Below, piece after piece: positions 59,477-64,000 of a DNA stretch of 64,000 nucleotides (position 1 is the first letter of the stretch; each line of letters opens with the position of its first letter). Both the position numbers and the translations under genes were made by a program. The notes below the pieces were generated by a model. The model did no database searches, was not told where the DNA came from, and was given only the letters and a program-made list of their open reading frames with translations. The stretch is from assembly GCA_937864365.1 (NCBI GenBank), contig CALMJT010000041.1, positions 27,590 to 91,589 of the forward strand. The letters are read 5' to 3'. The stretch comes from an uncultured Alteromonadales bacterium (GTDB lineage: Bacteria; Pseudomonadota; Gammaproteobacteria; Pseudomonadales; Cellvibrionaceae).

Positions 59477-60205
59477 GTGACACCAACAAACGGCACTATT
59501 GCCGAGTTCGACGAAAGAGTAGACCAATACCTACTTGGCCGCATGAATGAACAGCAGGCACTCGAATTCGAAATAGAATACCTCGACAATCCGCAACTTC
59601 TAGCCGAAGTCGAAATGGTCGAGCAACTTATTCACGGCTTAAAACTGAATGCCGGTGAAGCATTTGATACCAATGTATCCTATGCAAACAACGCAAACCT
59701 TCAAAAAACCAACATCAAATCTTCTGAATCTTTTATGGATAGAATCAGCAGATTTTTTGGCGGCTTTTCGGTTCCACAGGCAGCCTTCGGTGCTGTGGCA
59801 GCTGCGGTACTTATCGTACCTGTGATGCTGTACCAGCAAGGTGAACACGGAGCCAGCCCAATACAAACGACCTCCGTTTATGTATTAGGCCAACAACGCG
59901 TACGTTCTGCGGCTGCCGTTCCTGATGCCAACATAGAAACCATAGAACTTGCGTTGGAACAAACCAGTTTTACCCTAGGTATTGCCACATCACCTATTGC
60001 TGGTATTCCTGAGCCCTATACCCTCAAGGTCTACAACCAAAACAACAAACTAATTTGGCAACAAGACAGTTTGTATCCAGATTATCAATGGAATGTTTAT
60101 GTAAACCTAGCAACTAACTTTATTGACGAAGGTGATTATCGATACGAACTTCAATCAGATAATGGCGAAGACAAATCTGGAATGATGCGTATTAAAAAAC
60201 TGTAA
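59477..60205 (+). CDS. Single-pass membrane protein, probable anti-sigma factor
   Basis: 242 residues from a GTG start with GGAGA 6 nt upstream. The cytoplasmic N-terminal part (1-90) includes FDERVDQYLLGRMNEQQALE, like the N-termini of anti-sigma factors. There is one transmembrane helix (about 98-116, QAAFGAVAAAVLIVPVMLY). The periplasmic C-terminal domain, from about 120, is predicted beta-rich, with PEPYTLKVYNQNNKLIWQQ. No zinc-binding HxxxCxxC is present. Its place directly after an ECF sigma gene supports the role; the family is not recognised for certain. Confidence 0.7.
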   Translation: MTPTNGTIAEFDERVDQYLLGRMNEQQALEFEIEYLDNPQLLAEVEMVEQLIHGLKLNAGEAFDTNVSYANNANLQKTNIKSSESFMDRISRFFGGFSVPQAAFGAVAAAVLIVPVMLYQQGEHGASPIQTTSVYVLGQQRVRSAAAVPDANIETIELALEQTSFTLGIATSPIAGIPEPYTLKVYNQNNKLIWQQDSLYPDYQWNVYVNLATNFIDEGDYRYELQSDNGEDKSGMMRIKKL

Positions 60206-60597
60206 TATTATTTTCACCAAGAAAGCGCTTTAACTAAATGCAAGGCCTTAGGGTGTACTCTATAAAACAAAAAATGCCCGAGCATTAAAGAGTACAACGC
60301 AATAAAAATTTAAAAAAACTAGTCTCAAAAGACATAAAGCGCTTTTATAGTAACAACCGCTACATCATCTAACGATCTGTAAATCACTCCCCTAGCAAAC
60401 CTCACCGCATATATCCTCCGATACAGACCAAAAGCACTCAATAAAAATGATTAAATTTCTATCAACAGTGTTGGGAAATAAATTAGTTATTGATAAGATT
60501 CGGTAAGACAATCACAAAGAAAATTTCTAGAACGTTATCCAGCACAAAGAACATAGATAGCGAAACTGATACGAACAAATAACGACAGCGCTGCAGT
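60206..60597. promoter_or_regulatory. Gap with repeated palindromes upstream of the CHAT gene
   Basis: 392 nt. The palindrome AAAGCGCTTT occurs twice (60222-60231 and 60336-60345). Between them TGTACTCT/AGAGTACA (60254-60261 with 60289-60296) encloses a smaller hairpin AATGC/GCATT. These could be operators or RNA structures. No gene is seen. Confidence 0.4.
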
Positions 60598-63500
60598 ATG
60601 AACCAAAGTATTACTAAAAAAATTACCACTATTACAGCATTCTTAATGCTTATGTTTTCCGTGAACACATTCGGACAAATTCAACCGGATGTACCAACAG
60701 ACGCCCCACCTATATTCGAAAAAACCATCTCCGACGTGGTTAATGGCCCCTATGAAAAAACCATCGAATTTACCCAAAATGAAGACGAATTTACCGTATT
60801 CGAAATCGCCGGATATGGAGTGAATACTTATGAGATTTTAAATGGCACTACAAATTTAAAAGAAATGCAGCCTTACCCTATTTATGGGAATTACACTAAA
60901 AAAAACTACTTAATAACCAGTAATTTATGTAAAACATGCAAAATCACATTCGGGGGAATCGAGAAAAACACTAGTGAATCATTAATTAAAACATCCTTGA
61001 AGGTTTATAACAAAGGCAGCAACCTTGATCGATTCCAAGCCGAACAAATACTACAAAGCGGATCCGAGACAGAAAATATTAATAAAAAACTAGACCTGCT
61101 CTCGCAAGAAATACTTTTAAGAAAAAAAATTGGGGAAAATATCCGAGTAATAGGACTAACAAATATACGCACCCACCGTAAGGCAACAGTATACGGCTTT
61201 ACCAATGAAGATATTGAAATATTAGAGAACAACAGCCTACCTAAAAACCATCCAGACTACCTCTACAATGAATCTTATAAGCTGCTCACAATAGGAAGAA
61301 TTTTCTTATTAAACAGAAACGTAAATCAAGCAATTTATAATCTGAAAGCAGCAGCAACCATCCTAGAAGAAAAAGGAGAGACCTTAGATGAAAAAATATT
61401 ATTTAATCATCATCTAGCATATGTTTATACAGTTCTATCGCAGGCTTTGCTTGAAAACAAGAAATATGAGGAAATGCTTCCAATTGTAGAGAAAGCCATT
61501 AGGCTTTCAAAAGAAAATAACGATTATGGAAATTTAATTCTTTCATACAATAATTTAGGCGCGTTAGAAAGACAAAAACACAACCTAACGAAAGCTATCA
61601 GCTATCACGAAAAAGCAATAGCTGTTATTAATCAACCTGAATTTATAGCCACAAGCTCAAAGAATGCTTCCAGATCTCACCTGATGCGTTCCTATTATTA
61701 CTTATCAGTAGTAAGTGCAATTAAAGGACGATACTACGACGCAGTAAAATTAATAGAGCACTCAGAAATAATAGCCACTGATCAAAATAATAATGTATGG
61801 CTCGCCCATATAAAGGCAGCCAAGGGTAGAATTTTTTTAGAATTACAACAATACGAAAAAAGCATTGCTGAATATGAAACTTCTTGGAGAATATATGAAG
61901 AGCAAAATAATCAAGAAGAATTAGGAGTTTTATCAATTAATTTAGGTCGTTTATATTCAGAAATAGGAAACCAAGAATTAGCTTTAGAATATATCAACAA
62001 GAGTTATGAAATTTTTTCAGAACCTAAAGACATAGAGTTCAAAATAAAAACAAACTTGGCACTGGCTAATGCCAATTTACTTCACAATGATAACTTAGAA
62101 GCAATTGACATTTATAACGAATTATTATCTATCGCCAGTAAATCAAACGACCTATTTCTTGAAGGCAGAACACTGACAAGTAAAGCACAGGCTCTGATTA
62201 AAATTGGTTCTTTTAAAGAAGCATTAAAAACTTTAAATTTGGCAATACAACTTCAAAAAAAGCACAATGACATTTTATATCATACTAAAAGCAATTACCT
62301 ATCTGCGTTGGCTTATAGTAAAATCGACAAACCTGAAATTAATAAAATAGAATTACATCTAAGCTTAGCAAAAGAAAATATCGAAAAAATAAGAAGCACA
62401 CTAGATGATGATCGGCTAAGACAACAGTACTTTGCTTTACAAAAGGCTATATACGAACTAGAAATTTCCACGTATATGCGTGATACGTCTTCTAAAGAGA
62501 ATTTAATACAAGCCATTATAAGTGCGGAAAACTTCAGATCCAGAACCCTATATGAATCAATCACCTCAAAAAATCAAACCGAAACACTCAAATCTGAAAG
62601 AGTTGAAAGGCCTGAAAATAAAGAGGCAGTCTCTCTTACAGAATTAGTATTACAACTTAGTCAAGATAAAATAAATAGTGAAGACAACCATAAAAATGAG
62701 CGTATAAACATAGATAAAATAGAAAAAAATACGGCTATACTTTATTATTTTTCGGGAAATGAAGAGTCTTATTCATGGCTAATAACCAGCGATGAAATTT
62801 ATTCCTCCAAACTACCTAATGCATCAGAACTAGCGTTGGCGGTTAACAATTACTCATCCGCCATAAACAGACCTCCTGCCGGAGGACTAAGTAGTAAAGT
62901 ATGGGAAAAATTATTCTATGTAACAGAAGCAATTAGCGAAATATTAGTTGGCCCTTACACAGAACAGATAAAAGACTATGATTCAATAATAATTTCACCT
63001 GATGGTCCATTGCATAGAATACCCTTCTCTGCATTAGATATTAATCTTGAAGATAAAAAGCTAACTTATTTGTCATCAAACCATAATTTGTCTTATACAC
63101 CGTCTCTACGAACATACGACATATTTAAGAAGAATAATGACAGCCAGATTAATAATAATTCTCTTCTACTTGTCTCAAACCCAACCATAATTCAGCCTGA
63201 AAAAGAACATAACTTTGCAATTTTACCATCGACTGTAGAAGAAGCCGAAACTATAACTAATTTATGGAAAAACATTGGCCCAATGAGTCAATTGAGCAAC
63301 AAGATGGCAACAAAAGAAAACTTATCAAAAATAATAGATAAAGATTTTAAAATAATGCACTTTGCCACCCATGCACTAGCTAGCTGGGATTATCCTGGAC
63401 AGTCGTCTATTGCTCTATCAAATATCAATCAACCCAATGGTATCAACACCTCACTAACAATTGAAGATATCAAATCTTGGAACCTCTCTAGCGAACTAGT

Positions 63501-63801
63501 AGTGCTTAGCGCCTGCGATACTGCTGTTGGCAAGCAAATTGAAGGTGAAGGCCCTATAGGTTTATCCAGAGCTTTTATTGAAGCTGGATCAAAACGTGTA
63601 ATTGCATCATTATGGCCAATCGATGATGCTGCCTCTGCACATTTAATGAAACAATTCTATAAAAATTTAATCACGAATAATTACTCGCCATCTAAGGCTT
63701 TATCTCAAGCTCAAACTGCAATGCGGCAAGATAGTAAATGGAGTCATCCTTATTATTGGTCCAGTTTCAATCTTTATGGAGAAGGTAGTTCCTGGAACTG
63801 A
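60598..63801 (+). CDS. Exported TPR-CHAT protein (caspase-like peptidase family)
   Basis: 1067 residues. The N-terminal hydrophobic stretch ITTITAFLMLMFSVNTFG looks like a signal peptide. A beta-rich region with a CxxC pair (LCKTCKITF) occupies about 40-140. TPR repeats cover about 215-600, e.g. NYGNLILSYNNLGALERQKH. The CHAT domain is about 750-1065 with the dyad His925 in MHFATHALASW and Cys973 in VVLSACDTAVGKQIEGEGP, then GLSRAFIEAGSKRVIASLWP. CHAT proteins are caspase-like proteases, often stress- or defence-linked. The gene is more AT-rich than its neighbours. No good ribosome-binding site was found ahead of ATG 60598. Confidence 0.9.
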   Translation: MNQSITKKITTITAFLMLMFSVNTFGQIQPDVPTDAPPIFEKTISDVVNGPYEKTIEFTQNEDEFTVFEIAGYGVNTYEILNGTTNLKEMQPYPIYGNYTKKNYLITSNLCKTCKITFGGIEKNTSESLIKTSLKVYNKGSNLDRFQAEQILQSGSETENINKKLDLLSQEILLRKKIGENIRVIGLTNIRTHRKATVYGFTNEDIEILENNSLPKNHPDYLYNESYKLLTIGRIFLLNRNVNQAIYNLKAAATILEEKGETLDEKILFNHHLAYVYTVLSQALLENKKYEEMLPIVEKAIRLSKENNDYGNLILSYNNLGALERQKHNLTKAISYHEKAIAVINQPEFIATSSKNASRSHLMRSYYYLSVVSAIKGRYYDAVKLIEHSEIIATDQNNNVWLAHIKAAKGRIFLELQQYEKSIAEYETSWRIYEEQNNQEELGVLSINLGRLYSEIGNQELALEYINKSYEIFSEPKDIEFKIKTNLALANANLLHNDNLEAIDIYNELLSIASKSNDLFLEGRTLTSKAQALIKIGSFKEALKTLNLAIQLQKKHNDILYHTKSNYLSALAYSKIDKPEINKIELHLSLAKENIEKIRSTLDDDRLRQQYFALQKAIYELEISTYMRDTSSKENLIQAIISAENFRSRTLYESITSKNQTETLKSERVERPENKEAVSLTELVLQLSQDKINSEDNHKNERINIDKIEKNTAILYYFSGNEESYSWLITSDEIYSSKLPNASELALAVNNYSSAINRPPAGGLSSKVWEKLFYVTEAISEILVGPYTEQIKDYDSIIISPDGPLHRIPFSALDINLEDKKLTYLSSNHNLSYTPSLRTYDIFKKNNDSQINNNSLLLVSNPTIIQPEKEHNFAILPSTVEEAETITNLWKNIGPMSQLSNKMATKENLSKIIDKDFKIMHFATHALASWDYPGQSSIALSNINQPNGINTSLTIEDIKSWNLSSELVVLSACDTAVGKQIEGEGPIGLSRAFIEAGSKRVIASLWPIDDAASAHLMKQFYKNLITNNYSPSKALSQAQTAMRQDSKWSHPYYWSSFNLYGEGSSWN

Positions 63802-63866
63802 AAACCAGACACCTAAATTGCAACCTAAATTCAAAAACAAATAGATTAATCGCTAGGAGAAAATTA

Positions 63867-64000
63867 ATGATAAAGACAAAAGAAGATCTAATTAACTTTT
63901 TTAACAATATTAAAATTGTTATAAGTAATTCAGAAGTGAAATTAAGAAAACATAACGACAAAGATTCTACTTGGCCTGACAACGGTGATATTCTCACAAT
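63867..64000 (+). CDS. Unknown protein, N-terminal part (runs off the window)
   Basis: 44 codons visible, beginning MIKTKEDLINFFNNIKIVIS, with AGGAG 7 nt before the ATG, 65 nt after the CHAT gene on the same strand. No known motif can be seen in the part present. It probably belongs to the same transcript as the CHAT gene. Confidence 0.6.
   Translation, partial: MIKTKEDLINFFNNIKIVISNSEVKLRKHNDKDSTWPDNGDILT

Overview
This is a chromosomal window from a gammaproteobacterium. The best guess is a marine, moderately AT-rich member of the Cellvibrionales/Saccharophagus-like group. The evidence is a complete S10-spc-alpha ribosomal block in the gammaproteobacterial order with a single-subunit AstA, Pseudomonas-like synteny (clpB, pgeF, rluD, bamD, pilS, pilR, with nadE inserted), and ilvI-ilvH next to a DUF4124 gene. 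The genus is inference.

Layout. (1) 1-856 holds the N-terminal part of a WcaJ-type sugar-phosphate transferase cut by the window edge. (2) 1183-15248 is one long minus-strand block, from a near-consensus promoter through rpsJ to rplQ. It includes secY, rpmJ and rpoA, with an internal terminator and probable promoter between rpmJ and rpsM. The str operon, often found directly upstream of rpsJ, is absent; a divergent A-T-TE (NRPS-like) gene sits there instead, followed by a convergent GT2 glycosyltransferase. (3) 19.4-33.7 kb is housekeeping: ilvIH with a structured leader, clpB with a heat-shock-type promoter, pgeF-rluD, bamD, nadE and the PilS/PilR two-component system.

(4) 33.8-46.8 kb is accessory DNA. 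Its centre is a minus-strand cluster: a secreted four-cysteine protein, a DUF1330-like protein, a FabZ/FabA-like hotdog protein, a SnoaL/NTF2-like protein, an AMP-dependent acyl ligase and an acyl carrier protein. A terminator follows, then two further paralogues of the secreted protein with a 4-OT-type tautomerase gene between them. I do not recognise this combination; it is the best candidate here for an undescribed system (a small carrier-protein-based pathway coupled to a new exported protein family). A LysR regulator and an NhaC antiporter lie upstream. Copies of a MITE-like repeat with CTCTGATTAA termini are scattered through this zone and recur near 55.2 kb.

(5) 47.1-55.0 kb is the arginine succinyltransferase (AST) catabolic locus astC-M20-astA-astD-astB, with a divergent Lrp/AsnC regulator. 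AstE is missing and an M20 amidohydrolase occupies the locus. (6) 55.5-58.2 kb is a pair of exported amidohydrolase-family proteins, the second without the N-terminal HxH metal motif. (7) 58.8-64 kb is an ECF sigma factor, a single-pass membrane protein resembling an anti-sigma factor, and an exported TPR-CHAT protease-like protein with an intact His/Cys dyad, followed by the start of an unknown gene. No tRNA, rRNA, CRISPR array or intact insertion sequence was recognised.
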